From: Pseudomonadota bacterium
Lineage (GTDB): Bacteria; Pseudomonadota; Gammaproteobacteria; Burkholderiales; REEB80
Assembly: GCA_018971485.1 (NCBI GenBank)
Contig: JAGXAQ010000003.1
Span: 124,001 to 188,000 of the forward strand
DNA: 64,000 bases
Direction: 5' to 3'
The position numbers and the translations under genes were made by a program. Shown here piece after piece: positions 30,940-40,800 of the stretch (its first letter is position 1; each line of letters starts with the position of its first letter). A model generated the notes under the pieces. The model did not search any database and was not told the origin of the DNA. It saw only the letters and a program-made list of their open reading frames with translations.

Positions 30940-31920
30940 ATGACTTCACAATTGATTGATCGATTTGGAAGAACAATTGAATATTTACGATTATCAGTAA
31001 CCGATCGATGTGATTTGCGCTGCACATATTGTCTTCCAGAAGGTTTTAGGGGATTTGAGGAGCCGGATCACTGGCTAACCTTTGACGAAATTGAAAAACT
31101 TCTAGGCGTTTTTGCGAAATTAGGACTGAAGAGACTTAGGATTACAGGCGGAGAACCTCTTTTACGGCGTGGCTTACCAAATTTAATCACACGATTATCG
31201 AAGCTAAAAGGCATTAACGATATATCACTGTCGACTAACGCAACTCAACTCGACAAACATGCACAAACCCTTCACCATGCAGGGATTAAGCGAATTAATG
31301 TCAGTCTAGACACCCTTAAGCCAGAACGGTTTGCCAAAATTGCTCAACGAGATAGTTTTCATCGTGTGATGAGCGGACTAATGGAAGCCAAAAAAGAAGG
31401 CTTCAGCCCCATCAAAATCAATATGGTTGCCATGAACCATGTAAATGACGATGAGATCGATGATATGGTCATCTTCTGCATGGAAAATGGATTCATTCTC
31501 AGACTAATTGAAACAATGCCCATGGGTGAAACTGGTCGTAATGCAGACTATCTTGATCTCCAGCCTGTCCGGGCCAGACTCCGTAAACGCTTTAATCTGG
31601 AAGATCGCATTCTTTCTGGAGGAGGACCAGCGCGTTATATGCAGTCCAGAGATGGGCAATTCACTGTCGGTTTTATCACTCCTATTTCCCAACATTTCTG
31701 TGCCACCTGTAATCGAGTACGCCTTTCTGTAGATGGTACCCTCTATATGTGTTTAGGCCAGAATGAAAAAATGGAATTTAGGCAGGCACTAAGGAATGGA
31801 TTATCAGAAGAGCATATCGAAACAATGATCCGGAACGCCGTTGAATTAAAACCAGAACGGCACGAATTTCGTGAATCCCCCCAGAAAATTATCCGTATCA
31901 TGGCAAAAACAGGAGGATAG
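30940..31920 (+). CDS. moaA: GTP 3',8-cyclase
   Basis: A 326-residue radical-SAM enzyme catalysing the first step of molybdopterin synthesis from GTP. N-terminal 4Fe-4S cysteines Cys24, Cys28, Cys31 (VTDRCDLRCTYC), a SAM-binding TGGEPLLR, a second cluster near the C-terminus (CATCNRVRLSVDG then MCLG), and the essential C-terminal Gly-Gly (AKTGG). All residues needed for activity are present. MoaC is not in this window. Confidence 0.97.
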   Translation: MTSQLIDRFGRTIEYLRLSVTDRCDLRCTYCLPEGFRGFEEPDHWLTFDEIEKLLGVFAKLGLKRLRITGGEPLLRRGLPNLITRLSKLKGINDISLSTNATQLDKHAQTLHHAGIKRINVSLDTLKPERFAKIAQRDSFHRVMSGLMEAKKEGFSPIKINMVAMNHVNDDEIDDMVIFCMENGFILRLIETMPMGETGRNADYLDLQPVRARLRKRFNLEDRILSGGGPARYMQSRDGQFTVGFITPISQHFCATCNRVRLSVDGTLYMCLGQNEKMEFRQALRNGLSEEHIETMIRNAVELKPERHEFRESPQKIIRIMAKTGG

Positions 31921-31970
31921 GCTCATTTATCCTAAAAAATGATTGCCCTTAACAAACACTTCTAAATTAT

Positions 31971-33014
31971 CTACGGCAATACACTAATACCAGTTTTTCC
32001 TTGCTTCATCCGACCAATAACTGAAACTTGATTAAACCCATAATTCGAAAAAACCTCTAGCGCTTCACCCAAAGCAGACTCATCTAAAGATACCAACAAA
32101 CCCCCACTCGTTTGAGGATCAGCTAACATATCCTGTTGCCAAGGTAAAATTTCAGGTGCAAACGTTATAAAATTTGCGCAAGCTTCCAGATTTCTTCGAG
32201 AGGCACCTGTAATCACCCCTAACCTGGCATATTTTTCTGCCTCTACCAATTTTGGAACAGCGGCATATGAAATTTCAGCCATTAATTTAGCCCCCTTACA
32301 TAACTCAAGTAAATGACCTATCAATCCAAAACCAGTCACATCAGTCATAGCATGCACCCCACTTAAATGGGCAAGATCGCTTCCAGGACGATTTAGCATC
32401 AATGCCACATTTTTCATCACTCCATATCCAGAAATATCAAGTATTCCTTGTTTATGCGCAGCTCCAAGAATGCCTATGCCAATTGGCTTTGCTAGGAGCA
32501 AAAGATCATTAGATTCGGATGTATCATTACACTTGATATGCTCAGGCTTAACCAGCCCAATTACTACCAGACCATAAAACGGCTCTTTTGAATCAATACT
32601 ATGCCCACCTGCGATAGGTATCCCTGCATCATGGCATACAGCTTCCCCTCCTTCTAATATTCGAGCAATAACATCCGTTGATAAGGTATTAACCGGCATA
32701 CCAGCTATAGCTAAAGCAAAAATTGGTGTGGCACCCATTGCATAAATATCCGATAAAGCATTCGTTGCAGCAATAGCGCCAAAATCATAGGGATCATCTA
32801 CAATAGGCATAAAAAAATCAGTAGTTGCAACAATCGCCTGCAATGGATTGATTTGATAAACTGCAGCATCATCGCTGGATTGAATTCCAACTAACAATTC
32901 TGGGGGCACAATCCGACTCGGCAGCCCAGCCAAAAGAGCAGCAAGGCGATCAGGCGCGATTTTACATCCACAACCGCCACCATGAACCAATTGAGTTAAA
33001 CGTATACTAGACAT
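31971..33014 (-). CDS. selD: Selenide, water dikinase (selenophosphate synthetase)
   Basis: A 347-residue enzyme making selenophosphate from selenide and ATP. The catalytic loop GGGCGCK holds Cys15 and Lys18, the equivalents of E. coli Cys17 and Lys20, so the active residue is Cys rather than Sec. Also visible: SSDDAAVY, TDFFMPIVDDP, MTDVTGFGLIGHL and DPQTSGGLL. ATG 33014 is fixed by the SIRLTQ family N-terminus. It diverges from mnmH with only 14 bases between the start codons. Confidence 0.96.
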   Translation of the reverse strand: MSSIRLTQLVHGGGCGCKIAPDRLAALLAGLPSRIVPPELLVGIQSSDDAAVYQINPLQAIVATTDFFMPIVDDPYDFGAIAATNALSDIYAMGATPIFALAIAGMPVNTLSTDVIARILEGGEAVCHDAGIPIAGGHSIDSKEPFYGLVVIGLVKPEHIKCNDTSESNDLLLLAKPIGIGILGAAHKQGILDISGYGVMKNVALMLNRPGSDLAHLSGVHAMTDVTGFGLIGHLLELCKGAKLMAEISYAAVPKLVEAEKYARLGVITGASRRNLEACANFITFAPEILPWQQDMLADPQTSGGLLVSLDESALGEALEVFSNYGFNQVSVIGRMKQGKTGISVLP

Positions 33015-33028
33015 GGGATAAACCACCA

Positions 33029-34108
33029 TTGAAAATTTCAGGCACTGCAACCGTAGCACAACTTCACACCTTTGACGAGATCATAGATGTCCGAAGCCCT
33101 GCTGAATTTGGAGAGGACCACATTCCAGGGGCTATAAATTGTCCAGTACTATCCAATGAAGAAAGGGCTATGATAGGTACCCTGCACCGACAGGTTTCTG
33201 CTTTCGCCGCAAGAAGGCAAGGCGCTGTATTGATTAGCAGAAGAATCAGCCAGCACCTTGAGGAATCCTTCTCTTCCAAACCCATTGACTGGAGACCCAT
33301 TGTCTATTGTTGGCGAGGAGGAAACCGGAGTAAAGCGATGGTTCATGTCATGAACCAAATTGGCTGGAAAGCTCTTCAACTAGAAGGCGGGTATAGAACA
33401 TACCGCCAACACGTTCTTCACTCTCTAGAAGAACTGCCTAACCGATTCCATTTCCAGATCTTATGTGGTGCAACCGGCACAGGGAAAAGCCACATTATCA
33501 CTTTGCTCCATGAACAAGGAGAACAAGTAATTGATCTAGAAGGGCTGGCTAATCACCGTGGTTCAGTTTTAGGAAAGTTGCCAGGAGCTATCCAACCCAG
33601 TCAGAAATGCTTTGAAAGCATGTTATATCAATCATTTATAAATTTTGACCATCGAAAAATAGTGTATATTGAGTCTGAAAGCAGAAAAATTGGTAAACTT
33701 CAACTACCTACATCCTTGCTTAAAGCTATGTGGGATTCTCCCTGTATACAAATTACTGCCCCTATTGAAGCCCGTGCAACACTACTTTTAAATGAATATG
33801 CTCATCTCGTTAACTATCCTGATTTGCTTGAACAAGCCTTAAATCGCCTATTCATTTACTACGGACACCAAAAAGTTAATAACTGGCTTCAATTAATTAA
33901 GGTCCAGGAATTTTACCCCCTGGTCGTAGATCTACTAAAAATACACTATGATCCCGCATACCAAAAAACGTTGGCCGCGCATTATAAACTACTCCCTAAT
34001 GCAATAACGCTAAATGCTTCAACACTTGATTCGTACAGCTTGAATGAACTACTCAATAGCATATTACTTCTTAAAAGAAACGCCATAATAAAACAGAAAT
34101 CTTATTAA
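33029..34108 (+). CDS. mnmH: tRNA 2-selenouridine synthase
   Basis: A 359-residue protein (SelU/YbbB): an N-terminal rhodanese domain with the active Cys94 in VYCWRGGNRS, and a C-terminal P-loop domain (GATGTGKSH, about 147-155). It uses selenophosphate to replace sulfur in 2-thiouridine of tRNA wobble positions. The only start that gives the domain is the TTG at 33029; a stop lies in frame just upstream and there is no clear ribosome site. With selD next to it and no selA/selB in view, the pair probably serves tRNA. Confidence 0.93.
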   Translation: MKISGTATVAQLHTFDEIIDVRSPAEFGEDHIPGAINCPVLSNEERAMIGTLHRQVSAFAARRQGAVLISRRISQHLEESFSSKPIDWRPIVYCWRGGNRSKAMVHVMNQIGWKALQLEGGYRTYRQHVLHSLEELPNRFHFQILCGATGTGKSHIITLLHEQGEQVIDLEGLANHRGSVLGKLPGAIQPSQKCFESMLYQSFINFDHRKIVYIESESRKIGKLQLPTSLLKAMWDSPCIQITAPIEARATLLLNEYAHLVNYPDLLEQALNRLFIYYGHQKVNNWLQLIKVQEFYPLVVDLLKIHYDPAYQKTLAAHYKLLPNAITLNASTLDSYSLNELLNSILLLKRNAIIKQKSY

Positions 34109-34297
34109 TGAGAATCTCAAAAAGACAATTTAATATATAAACAAATAATCGAATCGAAACCACTCCGGCAAAATGGAAGCAATTTTAACAAACCATAATT
34201 TTTCAATTCCAAAAACAAGCCGATTAATCATTCACCATAACAAATGAACCCTTTAAATATTAGCCCAAAAAAGAAAATTAATATAAATTATATAGAT

Positions 34298-34337
34298 ATA
34301 CACTCTGAATCAGAGTTCCAAGTGATTCAGAGTGTAT
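34298..34337. repeat. 15-base perfect inverted repeat upstream of the asparaginase-like gene
   Basis: ATACACTCTGAATCA (34298-34312) and TGATTCAGAGTGTAT (34323-34337) are perfect reverse complements around a 10-base loop. It lies 43 bases before the start codon in an otherwise A/T-rich 272-base gap, with a TATAGAT-like -10 just before it. No U-run follows. It could be an operator, an attenuator hairpin or the end of the mnmH transcript. Confidence 0.65.
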
Positions 34338-34380
34338 CCAAATTTAATAAAAATTCGTCTATACATAAGAGTCAATAATA

Positions 34381-35439
34381 ATGAAAAACAATAAAATACT
34401 TGTAATTTTTACAGGGGGCACAATCGGTAGTATAAAATCCAACCGCATCATTGCACCCAATATGCAAACCGGATATGAATTAATTGAACGCTATTATAAA
34501 TCTCATTCACAGAATGAACTGAGTTTTATGGCTAGGCAGCCTTTATGCGTTCTTAGCGAAAACATTGTTCCAGACAACTGGCTTATGATTGCCAAATCTC
34601 TCGAAGATGCAAAGGAATTTCTAGGGGTTATCATTGCCCATGGCACTGACACTCTCCCTTATACTGCCGCAGCTTTAAGCTACCTGTTCTCTAATATTGC
34701 CGTTCCAGTTGTTCTTACCGGAAGCAACTATCCTTTAGCTGATCCACGTTCGGAAGGCATGAGAAATTTTTCTGCTGCAGTTGATTTTATTCAAACACTT
34801 CAATTGCCAGGGATATATGTCAGTTTTGAAAACAATCAAGGCAACTCGATTATTCATCTGGGTAGCCGATTAATGCAAGCTACAACATTTACAGATGTTT
34901 TTTCAAGTTTAGGTGATGCCTATTTTGGCTGCATGAAAAATGGTCGATTCTACTGGCATGATCACCCTTATAACCCACCTCATGACAGCATACATCCAGC
35001 AGAACCACAAATCAGTATTAATGACGCAGCTTTTTCGAATGAAATTCTTTATATCTGCCCTCAACCGGGATTAGTATACGACTACTTCCTTAGTGGGTCT
35101 AAAAAACCTTTGGCTATTCTACATGGCCTCTATCATTCCGGCACGGCCTGTACAAACCCTGACAAGATTTCATTCTCTATCCTGAATTTTATTAAAAAAG
35201 CGAATAGAAAAGATATCTCGGTTTATATCGCGCCTATTCGACATACCTTTGGTGATCTTTACATATCCGCCCAAGAATTACGAGCAGCTGGAGCATTCCC
35301 TTTAGAGAACATTACACTGGAAGCAGCCTGGGTCAAATTAATGCTTGCTTATGGAAGTCTCAATAAAAAACAGGATATAGATCGCTACATGAACACCACA
35401 TTATCTCATGAAATACTTAATTATCACTTGAGTCAATAA
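34381..35439 (+). CDS. Asparaginase-family protein (type I/II fold)
   Basis: A 352-residue protein with the two active-site threonine motifs: FTGGTIGS (Thr14) and [14 protein letters not shown] (Thr89-Asp90). In E. coli AnsB a catalytic lysine (Lys162) follows; the aligned segment here is [11 protein letters not shown], where Gln166 replaces it by eye. So hydrolysis of L-asparagine is likely but not certain. No signal peptide is present, implying a cytoplasmic protein. The 3' end overlaps convergent ispF by 23 bases. Confidence 0.78.
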   Translation: MKNNKILVIFTGGTIGSIKSNRIIAPNMQTGYELIERYYKSHSQNELSFMARQPLCVLSENIVPDNWLMIAKSLEDAKEFLGVIIAHGTDTLPYTAAALSYLFSNIAVPVVLTGSNYPLADPRSEGMRNFSAAVDFIQTLQLPGIYVSFENNQGNSIIHLGSRLMQATTFTDVFSSLGDAYFGCMKNGRFYWHDHPYNPPHDSIHPAEPQISINDAAFSNEILYICPQPGLVYDYFLSGSKKPLAILHGLYHSGTACTNPDKISFSILNFIKKANRKDISVYIAPIRHTFGDLYISAQELRAAGAFPLENITLEAAWVKLMLAYGSLNKKQDIDRYMNTTLSHEILNYHLSQ

Positions 35440-35899
35440 GTACTACCGCCTGGGCGGCTATTCCTTCCTTTCTCCCTATAAAACCAAGATGCTCTGTCGT
35501 AGTTGCCTTAATGCTTATTCTACTTGAGGCAATTCCCAAATCACCTGAAAGGTTAGATCTGATTTCATCAAGAAACGGAGCCAATTTAGGAGATTGTGCA
35601 ATCACAGTCATATCAACATTTACAACTACACTGCCTTGCTCTTTTAACAAAGACACAACCTTACACAACAAAACACGACTATCAACATTTAAAAATTGTT
35701 GATCAGTGTCAGGAAAATGTCGCCCAATATCTCCAAGGGCACAGGCCCCTAATAAGGCGTCCATTAATGCATGAATCAGCACATCTGCATCGGAATGACC
35801 TAACAACCCCATTTCATGGGGAATAACCACGCCCCCAAGTATCAATTTCCGTCCTAAAGCAAATGGATGAACATCAAACCCTTGGCCTATGCGAAACAT
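35417..35899 (-). CDS. ispF: 2-C-methyl-D-erythritol 2,4-cyclodiphosphate synthase
   Basis: A 160-residue trimeric zinc enzyme of the MEP isoprenoid pathway. It begins [12 protein letters not shown] (metal ligands Asp and His), has [20 protein letters not shown], and [14 protein letters not shown] precedes the ATG, which lies 26 bases inside the end of ispD, giving coupled ispDF. No in-frame fusion, unlike the single-chain IspDF of some alphaproteobacteria. Confidence 0.96.
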   Translation of the reverse strand: MFRIGQGFDVHPFALGRKLILGGVVIPHEMGLLGHSDADVLIHALMDALLGACALGDIGRHFPDTDQQFLNVDSRVLLCKVVSLLKEQGSVVVNVDMTVIAQSPKLAPFLDEIRSNLSGDLGIASSRISIKATTTEHLGFIGRKEGIAAQAVVLIDSSDN

Positions 35900-36587
35900 C
35901 GCGGGCTCCTATAATAAATCTGGCAATATTTAAATCATTGGGCCAAGTAACCTTAAGATTTTCAACAGATCCGGGAACTAATTTCACTGGATAACCCGCA
36001 GCTTCCATAACCTGTGATTCATCAGTTTCTCGCAAGGTCGCTTGTTCATAGGCGCGAGACAAAAGACCATATTGAAACATCTGAGGGGTCTGGGCAATCC
36101 ACAAACCCTGTCTATCAACGGTATTGGTTACAAAGCCGTCAGAATTGGCACGCTTAATGGTATCTGCTACAGGCAGACCCAACATGGCTCCTTCTGGATT
36201 CTGGCGACCCTGCTTTATTAGCTGTTCAAGATTTTCCGGACTAAGGCAAGGTCGGGCGGCATCATGAACCAAAATAAAATCGCTGGGATGCAATGTAGAA
36301 CTTAAATACTTTAATCCATTTCTTACACTCTCAGAGCGGCTTTTCCCCCCACAATACAGTGGTGTAACCCGACCACTGAATACCAGCCCTTCCATTAAAA
36401 AAAAATGAGCATCATCAGGAGCAAGGATTACATAAATATGTTCTATTAAAGGATGTAACAATGAAACCAGAGAATACCATATCAATGGGTGGTCAAGAAG
36501 CTGCAAGTATTGTTTGGGGATTTTTTCTTGCATCCGACTTCCATTTCCCGCAGCCGGAACAAGTGCATAGCACTGATCAACCATCAT
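35874..36587 (-). CDS. ispD: 2-C-methyl-D-erythritol 4-phosphate cytidylyltransferase
   Basis: A 237-residue cytidylyltransferase of the MEP pathway. The CTP loop is PAAGNGSRM with the basic residue of [16 protein letters not shown] and the TDESQVME motif also fit. Two adjacent ATGs at 36587 and 36584 follow GGAAAAAGG; the upstream TTG at 36605 is less likely. It overlaps ispF by 26 bases. Confidence 0.95.
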   Translation of the reverse strand: MMVDQCYALVPAAGNGSRMQEKIPKQYLQLLDHPLIWYSLVSLLHPLIEHIYVILAPDDAHFFLMEGLVFSGRVTPLYCGGKSRSESVRNGLKYLSSTLHPSDFILVHDAARPCLSPENLEQLIKQGRQNPEGAMLGLPVADTIKRANSDGFVTNTVDRQGLWIAQTPQMFQYGLLSRAYEQATLRETDESQVMEAAGYPVKLVPGSVENLKVTWPNDLNIARFIIGARDVSHRPRV

Positions 36588-36717
36588 CCTTTTTCCATAA
36601 AACAATCACTACCAATATGAACCGACGGCACAAACTGGATTCCACTGGGTTTGAGGCATATTATATCCAGATACAGTGAATGTAACACAGGCTATTTATT
36701 CAATATGGAGATATGAT

Positions 36718-37725
36718 ATGTCACTTAGTACTATTACTGAAAAATTACTTCGCCAAGGCCATGGCCTCCTAGCTGCAGATGAAAGCCTACAAACAATACA
36801 TAAAAGGTTTGCGGCTCTTGGAATTGAACAGACCGAAGAGAACCGTCGGGCCTGGCGCGATCTTTTAGTAACAACCCCCAATATCTCCGAATTTATTAGT
36901 GGCGTCATACTCTATGAAGAAACATTAGAACAATTAACTGACGAAAATATTAGAATCCCAGAATTTTTAACCCAAGTAGGAATTGAAGTCGGTATAAAAG
37001 TAGATCAAGGAACAAAACCCTTTTCTGGACATTCGCCTGAATTAATCACTGAGGGACTGGACAAGTTAAATGAACGATTGACGCGATACCATGATTTAGG
37101 TGCCACATTTGCAAAATGGCGCGCCGTATACATGATTAGTTCAACCACCCCGAGCGATGTTACTCTCATAGAAAATGCTCGCTTGCTTGCCCGCTATGCT
37201 CTCGCATGCCAGGAAGCCGGGCTTGTGCCAATTGTAGAACCTGAAGTTTTAATGGATGGGGATCATGATGTAGCAACCTGCAGTCAGGTTACAGAAAAAG
37301 TACTGCATCATGTTTTCGAAAATCTTCATCTTTACCACGTTGCCCCAGAAAACATCTTGCTTAAACCCAGCATGATCCTGCCTGGAAAAAACATTAAACT
37401 ACGGCCTACCCCAGAAGCCACGGCACACTCTACCCTGAATATTTTACGGCGTTGCGTACCCGTCGCCGTTCCGGGAATCTGCTTTCTTTCAGGTGGGCAA
37501 AGTGAAACCGATGCTACAGCAAATCTTAATGCAATGAAACAAATTTCCCCGAACCCACCTTGGAAACTGTCCTTTTCTTATGCACGAGCTTTACAAAATA
37601 GTGCCATGAAAGCATGGGGCGGCCATCCTAAAAATAAACAACTAGCTCAAACCATATTCAGCAATCGCGCCAAATTAAATTCACTTGCTTCTCAAGGCCT
37701 GTACAAGCCAAGCATGGAAATTTGA
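36718..37725 (+). CDS. Fructose-bisphosphate aldolase, class I (animal-like)
   Basis: A 335-residue Schiff-base aldolase of the animal/plant type. LLAADES, ENRRAWRDLL, GVILYEETL, GIKVDQGTKP, KWRAVY (Lys133) and ILLKPSMILPG (Lys216, the Schiff-base lysine) are all in order. It splits fructose 1,6-bisphosphate in central carbon metabolism. ATG 36718 is supported by GGAG 9 bases before. Slightly shorter than the animal enzyme, and lacking its C-terminal tyrosine tail. Stands alone. Confidence 0.93.
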   Translation: MSLSTITEKLLRQGHGLLAADESLQTIHKRFAALGIEQTEENRRAWRDLLVTTPNISEFISGVILYEETLEQLTDENIRIPEFLTQVGIEVGIKVDQGTKPFSGHSPELITEGLDKLNERLTRYHDLGATFAKWRAVYMISSTTPSDVTLIENARLLARYALACQEAGLVPIVEPEVLMDGDHDVATCSQVTEKVLHHVFENLHLYHVAPENILLKPSMILPGKNIKLRPTPEATAHSTLNILRRCVPVAVPGICFLSGGQSETDATANLNAMKQISPNPPWKLSFSYARALQNSAMKAWGGHPKNKQLAQTIFSNRAKLNSLASQGLYKPSMEI

Positions 37726-37803
37726 AATAAAATCTATTTATTAATTTAAAATATAAAAAAGTATTGCTATCAATATGTATTTAATTGATGTAAATACTAA
37801 CTT

Positions 37804-37857
37804 TATAGGCTACTCTCTTATTAGGCCATAAATTTGAATCATGATTCCTAGCCTATA
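37804..37857. repeat. Inverted repeat around a palindrome upstream of mfd
   Basis: TATAGGCTA (37804-37812) and TAGCCTATA (37849-37857) are perfect reverse complements; between them lies the perfect palindrome AATCATGATT (37838-37847). The right arm ends 7 bases before the mfd -10. It could be an operator or the terminator of the aldolase gene. Confidence 0.5.
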
Positions 37858-37863
37858 AACCGC

Positions 37864-37869
37864 TATAAT
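37864..37869 (+). promoter_or_regulatory. -10 element for mfd
   Basis: A perfect TATAAT lies 26 bases before the mfd ATG, giving a leader of about 18-20 bases. No good -35 is visible; the upstream inverted repeat occupies that position. Confidence 0.45.
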
Positions 37870-37894
37870 CACACTTTTTAACTACGTCTATCCA

Positions 37895-40800
37895 ATGCCG
37901 TTTAATCTTGCCGCACCTCAAGCAGGCCGAACCCTCCATTACAATCTAGATGCGGGCTCAGCTGACGCTGCACTTATTGCACAGCTGGCACAAACTACTC
38001 AGCCAATTGTCATAATTTGCGCCGATTCACTACAGGCTCAAAGACTTAAAGAAGAAATAAGCTGGTTTGCTGAAAAACTTCAAATTTATTTATTTCCTGA
38101 CTGGGAAACCCTTCCCTATGATCAGTTTTCCCCATATCAAGATCTAATCTCTGAACGTCTGGGCACCTTATATGAGACTCATCGTAATCATTGCGATATT
38201 TTAATAATTCCGGCCAGTACGGCTCTGTACAGACTTGTCCCAACTAATTGGCTTGCAGCACATACTTTTTTCCTTAAAACAGGAGAACATATTGATTTAA
38301 GTGCCCTAAAAAAACAAATGGGGCTTGCAGGCTATATTCATGTTACACAAGTCATTAAGCCAGGCGAATTCTCTTTTCGGGGGGGAATCATTGATTTGTT
38401 TCCTATGGGTTCAGGTGTGCCATATCGTCTTGATTTATTTGATGATCTACTCGAAAGTATACGAACTTTCGATGTGGATACACAGCGCACAATTTACCCC
38501 GTAAATGAAATTCGGTTGCTACCCGCAAAAGAATTCCCTCTAGACGAAACATCCATTACACGATTTCGTCAAAACTGGAGAGATCGTTTTGAAGGTGATC
38601 CAAGTCGTTCAACACTCTATAAAGATGTAAGCGCAGGCTTAGCTCCTTTAGGGATCGAATATTACATTCCCCTGTTTTTTGAACAAACTAGTACCATTTT
38701 TGATTACATACCAAAAGAATCAAAAATTGTCTTGCATGATGATATAACTGTAGCCGTGGAAAATTTTTGGAAAGACACCCAATCCCGCTATCATTTTTTA
38801 AGGAGTGACCCTTTAAGGCCGGTGCTCCCACCTGACAACCTTTTTCTTCGGCCTGAGCAATTATTTTCTCATATCAAAACTTATCCCTGTGTTTCAATAA
38901 CGCGACAAAAAAAAGTGTTAAAAGAATCTTTTGCAACTTCATTGCCAGATTTACACATTGATCGTCGCAATCATGACCCTTTATATCTGTTACGTTCATT
39001 CATACAACAATTTCAAGGTAGAATTTTTATCATTGCAGAATCTCTCGGCCGTCGCGAAACCATCCACCAGATGCTCGCTGAGCATCAAATGAACTTCCCC
39101 GTTTGTGAGTCCCTAGAGACATGGCATCAATTATCAACACATGTGCATATTGGGGTTGGCCCATTATCCAATGGATTCATTTTAGAATCGAATCAAGAAG
39201 CATACATAACAGAAGCAGAGCTTTATTCAACACAAGTACGACAAACAAGGCGACGTGAAGCTCAAAAACGTGCTAACGCTGATACAGTTATTCGAGATCT
39301 ATCAGAACTTCGTATCCATGATCCTGTTGTTCACGAGTCTCATGGAATAGGACGTTATCTAGGGCTGAAAACTCTTGATACTGGTGATGGCGATACAGAA
39401 TTTCTTATTATTGAATATGCAGGAAATGACAAACTTTATGTTCCTGTAACCCAACTTGAAGTAATTAGCCGGTACTCCGGTGCCACATCAGATCAAGCTC
39501 CTCTTCATCGACTCGGATCTGGGCAATGGGAAAAAGCCCGTCAACGTGCAACCAGGCAGGTTCATGATACAGCTGCCGAACTATTAGACCTATATGCAAA
39601 ACGTGCTTTACGACAAGGGCATGCTTTTCAACTTGATTTAAATGAGTATGAGAGTTTTGCCTCCAGATTTGAATTTGAAGAAACCCCCGATCAAAATGCC
39701 GCCATCAATTCTGTAATCAGTGACATGCAATCTGGCAGACCGATGGATAGACTGATTTGCGGGGATGTGGGGTTTGGTAAAACTGAGGTTGCCATGAGAG
39801 CTGCTTTTCTGGCTCTCATGAACGGGTATCAAGTCGCTGTCTTAGTCCCAACAACACTTCTTGCAGAACAGCATTTCCAAAATTTTTCCGATCGTATGTC
39901 TGACTGGCCCGTTCGTATTGCTGAACTATCCAGATTCAAAACCACAAAAGATATCAAAGAAGCTCTCGAAGGGATTAAATCCGGAAATATTGATCTGGTA
40001 ATTGGGACCCATAGGCTGATTCAGAAAGACATCAAATTCAAGAATCTTGGCCTTGTAATCATTGATGAGGAACATCGGTTCGGGGTCAGGCAAAAAGAAC
40101 GGCTTAAAGCTCTACGTGCTGAAGTAGATGTGCTAACGCTAACCGCCACGCCAATTCCTAGAACCTTATCTATGTCACTTGAAGGACTACGCGACTTTTC
40201 TGTTATTGCTACAGCTCCTCAAAAACGTCTCTCTATTAAGACGTTCGCATTGTCTTATTCAGAAGGGATAATAAGAGAAGCCATTCTAAGAGAAATCAAG
40301 CGTGGAGGACAAGTTTATTTTCTGCACAATGAAGTGGAAACTATTAGTCATATGCGCGCAAAACTTGAAACGATTATTCCTGAGGCACGTATTAGTATTG
40401 CCCATGGCCAAATGCCGGAAAGAGAGCTTGAACATGTAATGCGCGATTTCTATCAGCAAAGATTCAACGTCCTGTTATGCACAACAATCATTGAAACAGG
40501 TATTGATATTCCTACTGCCAATACAATTATCATCAACAAGGCTGACCGGTTTGGTTTAGCTCAACTCCATCAACTCAGGGGCAGGGTTGGCCGCTCTCAT
40601 CATCAAGCTTATGCGTATCTACTAGTCAATGATATACAATCGCTAACACGCCAAGCAAAACAGCGACTAGATGCAATCCAGATTATGGAAGATTTGGGAG
40701 CAGGATTTCACCTTGCTATGCATGATATGGAAATTCGAGGAGCTGGTGAACTCTTAGGCGATTCACAAAGCGGCAACATGCAAGAAGTCGGTTTTACCTT

